Positions 24,501 through 36,927 of a stretch of DNA of 64,000 nucleotides are shown piece after piece. The position numbers and the translations under genes were made by a program. Below the pieces are notes generated by a model that was not told the DNA's origin, ran no database searches, and was given only the letters and a program-made list of their open reading frames with translations. This DNA comes from Agaricus subrufescens (lineage: Eukaryota; Basidiomycota; Agaricomycetes; Agaricales; Agaricaceae). The stretch is taken from the NCBI GenBank assembly GCA_029945375.1, contig CM057060.1, positions 744,001 through 808,000 of the forward strand, written 5' to 3'. The stretch's first letter is position 1. Each line of letters begins with the position of its first letter.

Positions 24501-25787
24501 GCAATTTGCTCCCGTTTATGCTGCATCGACCGCGTAATATCTGCCTGATTGTTAATTTGAAAACTATATCCGAATTGTGGATTATTGTACCAAAGGTATA
24601 CGAGAAATACATGTCTCCCTTGGTATATTCCCTGATGCATTGCCGGATAACCTTGTCCTCCAACTCAGAGTGTTGTTCTTCTGCAGTCTTCGGGGGTTGA
24701 GCCGTCGAAGCTAGAATCTTGTCAATAACGTTAGTGGGTTTCCCACTCGCCTCCCTGATGATCTTGTCTAAAGCCTCTTGTTCTTGTTTGTCCGGCGGCT
24801 GCGGAGACATAGATTGATAAGACGACTGCGGCGTGCTGATTGAACGGCGTTTCGACATTTTACTCCAGAAAGATAATCGCGTAGAAACAGTCCTGAGAAT
24901 CGGAGATGTTGTAGGGAGCTCCGCGGAGAGTAAAGAAGTGCTAGAAGATGCAGATGGAGGCGTAGAGGGGGCGAGGTATTCATGTTCTTTAATATTCGGG
25001 GGAATTACTTGAACCTGAGCATTCGATGAGAATTTAACTCGAGAGAGAGGAGGCACTGAGTCTGATAGGAGTGCATCAGACTCCTCGTCGTTTGCTTCGT
25101 TCGCTGCCTTTGGAATAAGAGAAGGTCTTGCGAGGGTTGCGTTTCGTAACGAGATGACTTTAGTTGTAGACTTGGCTTGCTCTTCCAAAAGAGGAATGGC
25201 AGCAACACTCTTAACTCCGTAGACGATATGGCTGGCGTCTAAGACTAGGAGAAGTCAAGCTCTTATACCAATAAGAAGAGGGAAATAAAGGTTCTACTCA
25301 CACTGTCCCGCCTCGGTCCTAGATGTAATCACAAGCAGGTACGACGCTTGTAAATCGGTCAACAACCCGTCACGCGACAAAGGCCAACGACCAACAAGAA
25401 ACTAGAGTACGCACTCGTGTACAACTCTAACCCGCCAATGATCCCATAAATCACAACGCCGTCACTCCAATCGTATTCTTCTTCACCATCAGTCACTTCT
25501 TCAACTTTAATCCCCTTTCCCCAGGCTATGCGAACATAAGATCTAGATGCTCCGTCCTGACCGGGTATTTGAGGTCGCAAGAGTAGGCCACCCTTGGTCA
25601 CCAGAGCAAGTATGTGATCATAAGGATATGGATGGGGAACCGGCGGAACGACATATTTGGGTTGCAATGCCGGTACGTGCATCATCCCCGGAGAAGTCGA
25701 TGGTTGAGTGTAAAGAGTATCATCAGGGTTACCGATCGCAGTGGATTTGTCAGAGCGCCTGGTCCCTCTCGCAAACAATCGTTTCAT
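21508..25787 (-). CDS. SAC-domain phosphoinositide phosphatase with hSac2-like C-terminal domain
   Basis: A long, intron-rich gene for a SAC phosphatase that removes phosphates from phosphoinositides. The signature CIDCLDRTN is encoded near 23253-23281, so the catalytic cysteine and arginine are present. Upstream are [11 protein letters not shown] and [12 protein letters not shown], with a Ser-rich insert of about 200 residues between them. After the SAC core comes a domain with [21 protein letters not shown], followed by a segment ending [16 protein letters not shown]. This resembles the hSac2 domain of INPP5F/Sac2, which points to a 4-phosphatase on endosomal membranes (inference). Start at ATG 25787; a GTG upstream in frame is not used. 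About 15 exons; not every internal border was checked. Confidence 0.85.
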
Positions 25788-26094
25788 GGACGATATAGAC
25801 ACAGGTCAAGTAGGAACAGGACCGACTGCCAACACGGCGCAGTGTATAATATATAGCATAGCAGGAGACCGACGCGCAGCACGAAATGAGTGACATCCCA
25901 AAACAAGGAATGCTTAACCAAACTATGTAATACACACTATATACATTGTCCACAGATTAAACAGTCATCAACAGGCCTCTAGTATAGCTACAGGTCGTAG
26001 AGAAAAGGGGCATGATAGCTACATGTGCGATATCGGGGTCAAGAATAAATATATTCTCCTGCTTTACACAGGGATCCCGACATTAACATTCGCT
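25788..26094. other. Intergenic, no gene seen
   Basis: 307 bp between the SAC gene start and the end of the transcription-factor gene, which run in the same direction. It should carry the SAC promoter. No clear element is seen. Confidence 0.5.
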
Positions 26095-29000
26095 CTACAC
26101 CTTGTGTGGGGCGGATGTAAGGGGGGCTGATTGAGAGGGCGCAGGTGCAGGGCCTGTGGATGATTGTTGTTGTTGTTGCTGCTGCGGTTGCTGCTGCGGC
26201 TGTGGTTGTTGCTGGTGCTGCTGACCTTGAGGAAAACGGTGTGAGAAGAAATTATCCCATTGATCTTAAAGAACGTCAGATCTTCTGTTTCGGTTATTTC
26301 GCATCGCACTAGCCACTTACGCCAATCGAACATCGTTCCTGGAAGTCCCTCCAGGAAATCAATGTCAGACATTTCATACTCCGCGAGATTGGCACCCTGA
26401 CTACCGCCGTCTAGCACATTCATGACTTGTACATTTCCCCTGCCTTGGGTATTCATAGCCGGGTTTAAGTTATAAGCCTCACCCAGTTTGCTCAAGGGGG
26501 CAAAATTGACCATGTTAGGGGGAGGAGATTGTTGAGGAGCTTGTCCAGGCGTTGCGCTGGTGGCTCTGGAATCTACAAACGTCATGTTAATAAAATGTTT
26601 GTGTTTACCACTAAAAACGCACCTTCACCACTTTCACCAGATGCAATAATAGTTCCTGGAGGTATGTCTTTGACATCTTCTTCCCTCGTCCGTGGTTGAG
26701 CAATGAAAACACCCCCGCCCGGTCGGGTTGGATCCTTGCGATATTCCAAACTTAATGGAGGTTTCGCTTTGACCCCACCGGTCGGATTGAGCGCAGGAGT
26801 TTCCATTGGAAGAGGAGGACCCTGCGTGGCCTCGTACAAAAGCGCAATAATCTCCGCCGTCTGAAAGCCGCGCACAAAGAAAATGATTAGATAAATTTTT
26901 TAGTAAAATCGGAAATATCAAACCCACCTTTCGCCTTGATGACATGTGCTCGGGATTAAGCGCTTTCTCCCACCTGCGGATACAATCTCGTAATTGGCGC
27001 AGTTTCTCTGCGGCACGAATATCCCGCCTCCTTACCCAAGTGTGGTACTACAGATGACATTCATCAACGCATTCCACTATCATTGAGAAAAAAAACCACT
27101 CACTTGAACAAGGGCACATGAAGTCATAGCGTAAGCCACCAGTAACCAGACATCGTAAACATCCTCGTGAACATCCAACCAGTCTATAGCTTCACCAGTC
27201 ATCTTAATAAGCTCCGTCCAGTTCTCGACCGTTAAACCGAATTTTAGATGAGCCGGGCAGATGTAACTGATACGCATGAAAACACGCCAGAACATCATGG
27301 AGATAGACGCATATATAACATGGAGAATGCCTGCCGTAATTAGACCGCATATCATACGCTAGAAGATGTAACAACTCACCAGCGTTGCGCGGCGTATCCG
27401 GACCGTGAAACTTGAGACTCTCGGGAAGCGTCTTTTTCCATGATTCAAGGTCTTGTAGCAGTTGCTCGAGCTGCTCATCAGTCGTAAAGGTAAGTCCGGC
27501 AGGACTGGGCCTAGCTTTAGTCACATGAAGGGGGTGAAAGAAAAATCAACTCACCTGTAAATCGCTTTAAGGACGCGACCGAGTAACAGACTTAACCGTA
27601 CGAGTTCATCCATGTAAAGACCGCTCTCATCGCCCGAGGATGGGAGACGAGCATCACAATCTTGGACATCAATCATGTAGGGGTGTCCATAAGCTAAACT
27701 CGTCCTAGAGTCAAGGATTAATTGACGTGAATGTACAACACTTGGCAAGAAACACCTCACCATCGATCACAAATTAGACATGCTCCCCATACTCGACGCC
27801 TGAGCTCGATATTCTGCTTAACGGACTCTGCACGATGTAAACCCAAATCCTGTGCCTAGAAGAAACCAGTCAACAATGATGCCCCGCACTGGATTCCCGG
27901 ATTACAAACCCACCATCCTGATAGCACACCCAAGGCGAATCCAGAGAGCTGACAAAGCATTCGGGACAAACGGCGAATGGCAGTCACCAGTCATAGAAAG
28001 AATAAGTAATGCCTGGACGTTCGCAATCGATGCAGTCGACAGAACATCATCAGTTTTGATAATATTGTTGACCGTAAAACGCAGCGAGTCGAAGATTTTA
28101 GACGGCACCTCCCGTCGAGCCGCAGCGACAAGACACATCGAGTAGAGAAGCACTGGAGTGGGGTTAGAGTTTGAAAGGAACTCGGCTTGAGTGACGATAG
28201 GAAGCAGAGGAGCCACGTCCGTAAAGTAAGAGTTAACGAGCTTTTCTATGACATCCTTCTCAACATGCATGTCTATCTGTTTTGGATGAGCTGCCTGCTG
28301 CTCTTCGGTGGCCGGTTTTTGAACGGTAATTAGTCCGTCACCATTTTTGCTGACCTCGAAGGTGTGTTGATATCGGAGGTCATAACTTTCGTATATACGC
28401 GAATTAATAGTAGCTTGAGAATGCAATAGATAATAAGGTGAAGTGGGTCCTACAGCGTTATGTGAGTCCGTACAAAAGGAAAGGAAAAAAGGTGAAATTG
28501 GACATTGGGGTACTTACCAAAAACACCAACATCGCGCCGCGGTGCGGACTCGCCGGCAGGTGAAGGAGCGACACGGTTGCTTGCATCAGTTTTATCTCTT
28601 TGGATAGCTGCCTCTTCTTCGAGCTTCTTCTTCTTGAATCTGGTTTCTGTTATAGGCAAGAAAAACGTGCACTCAAAAGAGAACTGTTTGCAGTGCTGGC
28701 AAATAGGAGGGTCCTGATCCACGCAATTAGCCTTTATAAGAACCGCAACCAATGAACACTTAATACCCACCACATCGGGAAGAATGTCACAACGTATTTT
28801 CCGGGATCGACACGAGTCGCAGGCACGTTGCTGGACAAGGGTAATGGAGCGTTGAGTTGTGTAATTCTAATTGGTAATTCCGATACTCAAGTGACTCACA
28901 GTCTTCGTACGCTTCTTGAGATCCACGATAGTTTGAGGTGCCTGAGATTGCTGCGCCGACGGCACGCGAGGGATGTCGCTCCCAGAAGCGCCATTCTCCT

Positions 29001-29725
29001 CATCGGAACCCTTTTCGCCCGCCTTTCCCATTGACTCGCCGAGTACTGACTTGCCGCGCTTGCGCTTTGCTCCAGCGCTGGCGGACATCATGGGCGACGG
29101 CATAGCCTGAGGGTGTTCAGGATTGGTGCCTGGACGTGCCGGAGGATACATTACCATTGGGTGAGGGTATGCCGAGTACGACGGATAACCCGGAGGCCCA
29201 TAGTGGTGTGGCTGGGGGTGCATGGGGTATGCGTACTGGGGATGAGGGGGGACACCGACGGGAGGGGGCTGGCCATGGACCTGGCCATGCTGTTGCTGAT
29301 AGCCCCCCTGTTGGTGTTGTTGGGAATAAGGGGAACTCCCCATGGGATATGAGGGATTCATGACAAAAGTGGGCGGGGGTGGGTACGGAGGGAAATACGG
29401 CCCGCGCGGAGGATAAAGCGGGTAAGAGGCAGCTGCATGGTGGAATGAGCATGGAGAGGGTTCCGGGGTCTGACGGCGGCGACTCTAACTTACGTGGCGG
29501 GTGGAGGAGGCCTTCCTGGCGTTGGTCTGATTTTTGGTCTTCGGATCTGTTGGGCGTCGCAGAGTCTGTCCGCCTTCTCTGCCGCGGCTTGCGGGTGGCC
29601 GGCTTGGGAGAGCCTTGTGACGGCTGGGATGCAGGAGGTTGCGTCGGAGTCGGCAGCGGCGGCTGGTGCGGCAACGGCTGGGAGGGATTGTCAACAGAAC
29701 TGGGTTCGCCGGGAGGAGTTGCCAT
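26095..29725 (-). CDS. Zn2Cys6 transcription factor with fungal-specific TF domain
   Basis: A nuclear regulator. The N-terminus is Pro/Gln-rich with a basic run (RKPRQRRR) and a Tyr/Pro-rich segment. The zinc cluster reads QQRACDSCRSRKIRCD, then after an intron CQHCKQFSFEC, giving the six cysteines. A long middle region has the fungal trans domain (SALWIRLGCAIRMAQDLGLHR, RRRVWGACLICDRW). The tail has EMSDIDFLEGLPGTMFDW and a polyglutamine run (about 26160-26225) before the stop at 26095. I start at ATG 29725; the earlier in-frame start is TTG. Target genes are not evident. About nine exons, all joinable with GT-AG borders. Confidence 0.87.
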
Positions 29726-30689
29726 CTTGCTCCTGGAGTCCGCCGGGGTTATAAGACTTTCCAATAGGCAATCGCGGGCCCGCCGATGTGACCCAGCTCC
29801 TCCTTCCGAACCTGTAAATGTGCTTAGCTAAAACCGCCTTCAAACCAGAGCCCTTTGTCCTCCTTCCTCTCGCTTGTATCTGCGCCTCAAGGCACCCAGG
29901 TCTGTCTGCGCAGAGGTTCCAGGCGTTGTGTGCAGCAGCAGTGGAGAAAACCCCGAAGATCGCAGAGCCGCTGCTCACACAGCGAGTGGTATGTGCCGGA
30001 CCCGTTGACCCCCTTCCCTCGTGATGCCGAGTCACACATTCAAACTCCGCCCGAATTTTCAGCCCCCGCATCTCCGAGACAAACACGATCTCGCCGCGGA
30101 TCTGGGTCGCTCCGACTGACAAATCTTGTCGCAAATTTTCTCCCAAGGTGTCTGACAAGTACCATATCTGGCCTATTCCAGATCTCCTACAACACCCCTA
30201 AAGCAAAACTATACACATTAGGTCATATATATAATTTGATGGACGTCACAGGAACCGCTTCGAGCAGATGTTCGACGCTTTCCGGCGGCAAGTTCATCCA
30301 CCAGGAACTTGACTAGGAACCCTCTCTCGTCATTCCTCCTCCCCATTCGATTGTGAGACCGTCACACATCGTCACGACCTTCCGTCAGACAAAAGGGTCG
30401 GGTCTATAGGCACCCGAACTAATCTGTCAACCGAGAAACTGCACACTTGGAACCTTATGGAAGTGGAGCCGGTGTCCTGATCATGGACTCAAATCAATAT
30501 ATTTCTGAAACAACTCACGTCGGGGGACCTCGTCCGTGTTAAGCTGCTACAATGCTGTTACTGCGGAAAGCCTCCTGTCAAAAGATTCTCACAAGTATGT
30601 ACAAGAATTATATAAGTTAGCGGTATCCCAAGTGATATGGTATTAAGAAAAATGCACTACACGCCCTTCGAGAAACCAAAGAAAAAAGA
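29726..30689. other. Upstream region of the transcription-factor gene
   Basis: About 960 bp between two minus-strand genes. It should contain the transcription factor promoter and the 3' end of the DHHC gene. A 155-residue minus frame and a 153-residue plus frame overlap here; neither has conserved features. Confidence 0.5.
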
Positions 30690-32901
30690 TCAGCGCTGAT
30701 GAGGAGGGCCATCCCAGATTTCCCCTCCTTCTATCAGACCAGGGTTCACCTCCCGTTTGTCCTCTGTTGCAATCGCCGACGCATCGAGCCACGAGTACCC
30801 GGCCGGTCGACACAAAACATTGACAAGATTACGCTTCCAACTGCCATGGGAAAAGGGATTTGGGGGTGGTGCATCTGGGATCAAAGTCTTGTGCGCTTGA
30901 TTACGAATCTATGGTGGGTGATACCGCGGCTCAGTACACGCTATTGTGAAACAAAATTTACAAACCTGCTCTATTGTTGTCACATTAAGAAGTAAAAGCT
31001 GCAAATGAAACATTGTTATCGATCGTCTCCTTTGCACAATAAAAGCTCTTACTCTCATGTGGTATAGCAGAAGAGCAACAACAGGCCAAAAGATCAGAAT
31101 CGACAAACAAAACACTACGGCACTACCAGCCCCCCGTTTCAAAGCTTCTCGAAAATTGATATGGTCGTGAGTCGTGAGCAGATAGAGATGTAATGCCGAT
31201 GTACAAATGATCAAAACCAGTGTCAAAGACTGTCATGAGAATAACGTGAGGTTAATTAACGACGCATTACTCCAGACTTACAGCTGATAGCAGTAAGACG
31301 AAAAATGATGTGTAGTTTCGGCGGCCAACGCAGTTGTTCACCCACTGGCAGTGATGATCACACCCGTCAACACAGTTGTCGCACTAAACCAACCACATTT
31401 AGTTTACAAAGGGAAAAGTATAAGCCTGCAACAACTTGCCATTTTACAATGACTCGATCTTGGTGGTCGGTATGTCCTGCACGTAACGCAGTACTTTGTC
31501 CTAACACTGCCCAACCTTCTGTGTGAGGATCGAGAGCGAAACTCAAATGACTGTACTCACACATCATTCCGAACCTTCAGGTCTCGAGGCATTGGTACAC
31601 GGGATCCTCCGTCTGAACGCGTTTCATTGGAGTATGGCGGGTCAGGGTCTAGATCGCGCGGTAAGATACCTGGATCTGTAGTTGCCTGCAAGAGTAGTAG
31701 GAATCGATCAGAATGCCGTATCAGGCATAAAGAAGGTTCGACATACTGTTGCCAGCATACTTGATATTACCAAAAGGGCCATGTAAATCCCGATAGCTGC
31801 TACGGCAGGGCTCTCGTTCTGCCACCACCAAACACAAGTCGTTCCAAACCAGACACCGGCGATCACAAGAACAAGAAGAAATGACGTGACGAACGCCCAG
31901 GGTGAATCACCACCAGTCAAAAAGCGACCTCGGAGGAAGAACTTGTTATTTGAAGGATGAAGCTGATGGTTCAGCGTCGGTTTTTTTGTGTCAAGATTGA
32001 GAATAGGGACGGCAGAAAGGGGTGGCCGATGATTGGGGGGCCGGGAGTTGAACGAAAGGTCGGGGGAATGTGAGATGGAAGTCCGCAGGCCGGAATTGCG
32101 GTTTTCCGTCGATGCATCAACATACATAGCCCCAAACGAAGTGCGCTCGTAGGGAGTAGACGCAGTGGGCAAGTTGTATGCATTTGATCCACTTCCTTCC
32201 TTCCCTGAATGTGTCTCGATTAGAACAGGCCCGGTGGGTGATGTTTTCCTGACAGAATCGAAGCTAAGCCCTCGGCTGAGGCCCATAACCTTATCAAAAC
32301 TCGTCCGCACGATGTTTTTGGAAGGATAACTTGAGCCTGTGCCACTCCGATCGCGAGGCATGGACAGTCGGCTGAATAGACTACCGGTTGGATCGGCAAT
32401 GGGAAGCAGGGGTTCTCGGCTAGGCTTAGTTCGCTTTGGTAGAAGATTTTGCGCATTAGTGTCCAAGTCGCTGACTGCGCGAGAACCGTCGTCGTCGCAG
32501 ACGTCGGAATGTCGCTGATTGAGTTCGCCGAGCTGGAAAGACACAGAGTCCCGGCCATGGTCTTCGTTGTCGTTAACTGAAGCCAGTGACACCGGCCGCG
32601 AGAGGTCTGGCCGGTCGTAATTTGGCCTCGAGGGACGGAAAAAGGACATGGAGGGCTGGATGCCTCCGGCATGGGTAGAATGGAGATGTGAGAACGAGGA
32701 CTGGACGGGCGAGTTGGGCGTTTGAAGCTCTCCAGACGGCCGACCGACCACGGGGGGGAGAGAGCGGGGAGGGGGGACGGTGGGGCCAGTGATGGTACTG
32801 ACGATAGTGCCTCCCTGGGGTCGCTGGGCGGGGGTGGTGCTGACGGTGGTGGGGAGGGGAAGCTGCTGGAAGTCATGCCGGGGACTGGTTGGAGAGTACA
32901 T
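30690..32901 (-). CDS. DHHC palmitoyltransferase (Erf2-like)
   Basis: A membrane enzyme that S-palmitoylates proteins. A long disordered N-terminus (about 310 residues) precedes the first two hydrophobic helices ([17 protein letters not shown] and the segment after it). The Cys-rich domain follows, with [20 protein letters not shown] holding the DHHC core near 31348-31360, then two more helices and a short cytosolic tail. A TTxE-like element occurs after helix 4. This order is that of fungal Erf2, which palmitoylates Ras at the ER/Golgi with Erf4; the exact orthologue is inferred. Start is the ATG at 32901. It is divergent from the PPAT gene, 203 bp apart. Confidence 0.9.
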
Positions 32902-33104
32902 GGTGGGACATAGAAAGGGAAACGAGCGAACTGAAGAGCAGAGTTGAACAGCAACAAGGCCCTTTTTTGGGTGCGAAAACAAGATATTAGCAGCGGTCGA
33001 AAACCGCTAAGGTGGGAGAACAGCCACGCCTCCGGTGGCCGCGTTTGGCAGGTCGCTCCCACGCAGTCTATCATCCCAGATCAGATACCTCGCCTCCCTC
33101 GACC
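32902..33104. promoter_or_regulatory. Divergent promoter region DHHC / PPAT
   Basis: 203 bp between two head-to-head start codons; both genes must share this region for initiation. No TATA box is clear. Confidence 0.5.
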
Positions 33105-34275
33105 ATGGCCAGCTCGAGCAACTTTCCGCCGGAGCTCGTCGACAACGCCCTCCTCCTCGCGACCCTCCCCCGCCTCGCCGCCCCGCACTTCCTCGCCCCC
33201 CTGATCACCCACGCCACCTCCACCACCCGGAAACGTCTTGTAATTATCCTATTTTCCCGCTTCTTCAACAAGGAAGCCCCTCACAGTCACCTTGATCAAG
33301 GCTACCCGGCCTCTCAAGCCATCTCGCACGCCGGGAAATGGAGGGTCGTCCAGGAGATCCTCACATATGTCTACGTCCAAGCCACCAAAGTCGCCCAGGA
33401 CCTCGGAAAGGTGCTCATGGATATTGACGTCCTGCTCAAGGGGATGAACGACGATCTGGACGAGACTCTTGGTGCCGGCATGGAAATGGTCTTCCGGGCT
33501 AGCGGTGGTGCGTATGCTATTTCTGTAGAGGCGTGGATTACCTGACAGTGTTTCAGACGCTATCCCAGTACCACTGCCGGAAACAATCAGCCTGTTAAGG
33601 TCATCATACACTCCAGTGGGCGAACGAGAACCAGCCGACACCGACGTCGGTACCGAAACTTCAACGCCCCAAGAGATCTCTCATATGTTCCCAGTAACCG
33701 CGATGGGGGGAACCTTTGATCACCTCCACGCTGGCCACAAAATACTGCTCTCAATGTCCGCTTGGATCACAAGCGAGAAGCTGATCGTTGGAATGACAGG
33801 TATGAACCATCATTCTAGAACCATCATTTTTTTCTCAGACGTGCCTAGATGACTCTTTACTGCGTAACAAGGCCAACAAGCATGTAATGGAAAACTTTGC
33901 GCAGCGAAGCAAGAGAGTCCGAGCCTTCCTCGAGTTCTTCAAGCCGAGTCTGGTCTACGATATTGTGCCCATCAATGACGTATATGGCCCTACCGGACGG
34001 GACCCCAACATACAGGCCCTGGTCGTCAGTCGAGAAACCCTCGATGGGGCCACTGAAAGTACGTCCGTCAATAGATGTTACCGTTTGATGAACTTGCTAA
34101 AACCTTCCCAGTTGGCAAACGCAGAGAGGCTCTGAAATTTCCCCCCCTCGAGACCTTCGTAATCGACGTAATATCAGCAACATCGTCCAACCTCGACAGC
34201 CAGGACGCGGCCTGGCTCAAGTCGGCGAAGCTTAGTAGTACATTCATTCGTCAATGGATTGTAGACAATTGTTAG
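33105..34275 (+). CDS. CAB4: Pantetheine-phosphate adenylyltransferase (CoA synthesis)
   Basis: The enzyme joins 4'-phosphopantetheine to AMP from ATP, the next-to-last step of coenzyme A synthesis. The nucleotidyltransferase signature AMGGTFDHLHAGHKILL is complete, and VSRETLDGATE matches the family segment around the second substrate site. The first 130 residues form the eukaryote-type N-terminal extension. Exons are 33105-33507, 33557-33799, 33849-34058 and 34112-34275, giving 339 residues with all GT-AG borders. It lacks a dephospho-CoA kinase domain, so it is the fungal single-function form. Confidence 0.92.
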
Positions 34276-34471
34276 AATGTAATCCAGACCCTGCATGGAG
34301 TCCGTCCGCCGCGGCGCCGTGCTCCCACGCGATCACAAACTAAGTTTTTATATGTATCATCAATCCACGGCCTCGCTTGACCACTAACAACACCACCACC
34401 ACATTCGTTTGTATGCACCTCTAATACCCTCTTTGGATCTGCCATTGTCGATACCACCGTAATCTTTCACA

Positions 34472-36630
34472 ATGCATCTAGTCAAGAAACTTGCTCCTTC
34501 TGCGTTGCTCCTTCAAGCTCAGCTGTCTCTCGCCGCCTATCAATGGCCTTCTCCACAGTATGATGCCCTCGAGGCTTTCATGTACGAGGGACAGCGCGGT
34601 GACGGTTCCAATCTTGCATCACTTGTTCACCCTTGCCGCAAACGGTCGGGAACCACTGCCTCCGTGCCCGCCCAATGGCTTCGTCTTGTGCGTTCCAGTG
34701 CCTTGCTTTGTCATCCTTCGACTTTTAAATATTGAGCAACAGGCCTTTCACGACATTGCTACTTATGATAATGACAGCGGGACTGGAGGCCTGGATGGGT
34801 CTATTGTGTATGAACTTGGAAGAGAGGAGGTTCGTGGCCACATCGTATGGTAAACATACAAGAATTGCTCAATCTCCATGGCAGAACTTTAGCATTGGAT
34901 TCAACCAGAGTCTTTCAGACTTCGAATCATTTCCTAACAAATATGTCTCTCGTCAGTGACAAGACCCGCTTGCGATCCACTTTTCCTGACCACGCTGACA
35001 GGTGCTGACCTGATTGCTCTGGGCGCTATTTTTTCAGTCGCGACCTGTCAAGGCCCCACTATCCCGTTCCGAGGTGGCCGAATTGATGCATGGACGGCGG
35101 GAAATACTGGAACGCCCGTACCTTCGGACGACATAAACTCATTCACCAGCAGTTTCAAGAGAATGGGGTTCTCGCCTACAGACATGATCGGCCTGATAGT
35201 ATGCGGACATAGTATAGGTGGCGTTACAAGCGCTGACCAACCGGACATTGTGCCTCCTACCAACAACCCATCAAACGTTGTTGATTTCGATACCACTACC
35301 AGCTTTGATAATAAAGTGTATGTCTGCGCTATGCAACTGCGCTCCCGTTCCCGCTTACTGACTAGGGACTACAGTGTCACGGAGTACCTTGACGGAACAA
35401 CCCAGAATCCCCTCGTCGTGACGGCAAACCGAACGGTTGCCTCTGATCTCAGAATTTTTATGAGCGATGGAAACCAGACTGTGCGCAGGTGAGCAAGCCA
35501 ACGAGCTTCCCTCGACTTTCCTGAATACGCTGCCAGCTACACCGACCCAAATCAGTATAATAGTCAATGCCAGGACTTGTTGGAGCGCATGCTCAATACT
35601 GTCGCCCATGGCGTGTCGCTAACAGACGAAATCACTATGCTCCCAGCCAAAGTACATGACGTACTATTGACGATAGAACGTAACCAGCTTGTATTCAAGG
35701 CCTCTCTTCGGGTACGCCGATTTTCGACGCTAGTCGAGTTCTACAGCTGAAATAAAGGTTTAGCTACCACAATCCATGGATCAGAAACTCAACACCCAAA
35801 GAACAGTAACGATGTTTTGGTGCGACAGATACGGTGATTCGGCGGATTGTAAAGGAAACACAAAGTCGGCAAACTCTGTGAAGACTATCCAAGACGATCC
35901 GAACAACTCACCAGTGACGCTCAACATGAAACTCTTCTTCGTACATTATCAGTTTGTCGTACCGATAGACTCTAAAGCGTCAATTTCAAAATTCTGGTTC
36001 GAAGTCGATGAGCATAACGGTACCAGCGCGACCGTTTATAACAACAATGGCAACGACTATGTTATACAGCAAGATCAAGTCATGTTCGTGCCGACACTCA
36101 GCTCGGCAACGTTTAGGTCAAATGGATCCTATACACAGACATACACTAATCGTGACGGAGAGTATTTCACTAAAATCTATAATATAACGGTTGCTGTAAG
36201 TCGGTCTCTGTGCACTTTTGTGATGTTATTAATTCAGTAATGGCAGGTTCGTGAGGGTAGCAATCCTTCCCGGGTCTATGCCACCGCGTACGATAGCGCC
36301 ATTACAAACTTTACCTACGCCGTGAACACCACTTTCGATTTAACCAAGAATTCTTCTATCTCCCCTGTTGGCGGCTACGAGTTTTATACTGGATCGGTTG
36401 AGGATAGCGGACACCAGATGACACTAGACACTTTTGCCGACATGGATGGTAAGACCTATACCGACGACTTTAGACAGACGACGTTCCTGGATAACAGTCC
36501 CTACGTTGCTCCTGCAAACGTGACTACAAAAGCTTCGTCAAAGTCGTCGTCGCCACTTTCCTTTGTGGTTTCGGCGCCCGGTCTTGTTTTCGGGCTGCTG
36601 TTAAGCCTGTTGTCACTTCACGTGTTCTGA
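34472..36630 (+). CDS. GPI-anchored secreted heme peroxidase
   Basis: A plant-type (APX/class II superfamily) heme peroxidase domain. A signal peptide (LAPSALLLQAQLSLAA) leads into the distal site RLAFHD: Arg71 and His75, with the motif split by an intron. VCGHSIGGV carries the proximal histidine, and FDNKV and SDLRIFMSDGNQT follow as in related proteins. After the domain comes an Asn/Thr-rich extension with several possible N-glycosylation sites. A Ser/Thr linker and a hydrophobic C-terminus (VFGLLLSLLSLHVF) form a likely GPI signal. It is probably held at the cell wall or plasma membrane. It is not a lignin or manganese peroxidase by layout; its reductant is unknown. Confidence 0.85.
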
Positions 36631-36927
36631 TAAACCATTGAGCCGCTTTCCGTCGAGGCCTGGTGCTATATTTGTTATCTTACTGCTTTCGGACATTTTG
36701 GAGTATCTAGACTTATGATAACAATTAATCATCGTTGTTTATTGGATGTAGCAACCTTGTCTTTTTTTTATGTTGGACAGTGGGCCGAGAAATGATGTTT
36801 AATTTAGGGCTGTTGTAGCTATTTTTAGTCGTGCAAATGCAAGCGTAAATTGCCCCACTTTTTTCCTGTTACCGACCAACCCAACTCTTTCCGAGGGCTC
36901 CCATTTCTTTGTAACTTTATTGGCTGG

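Noticed and set aside
29379..29831. 150-residue Gly/Trp-rich plus frame
   Set aside because: It is antisense to the Pro-rich N-terminus of the transcription factor and reflects its GC content.
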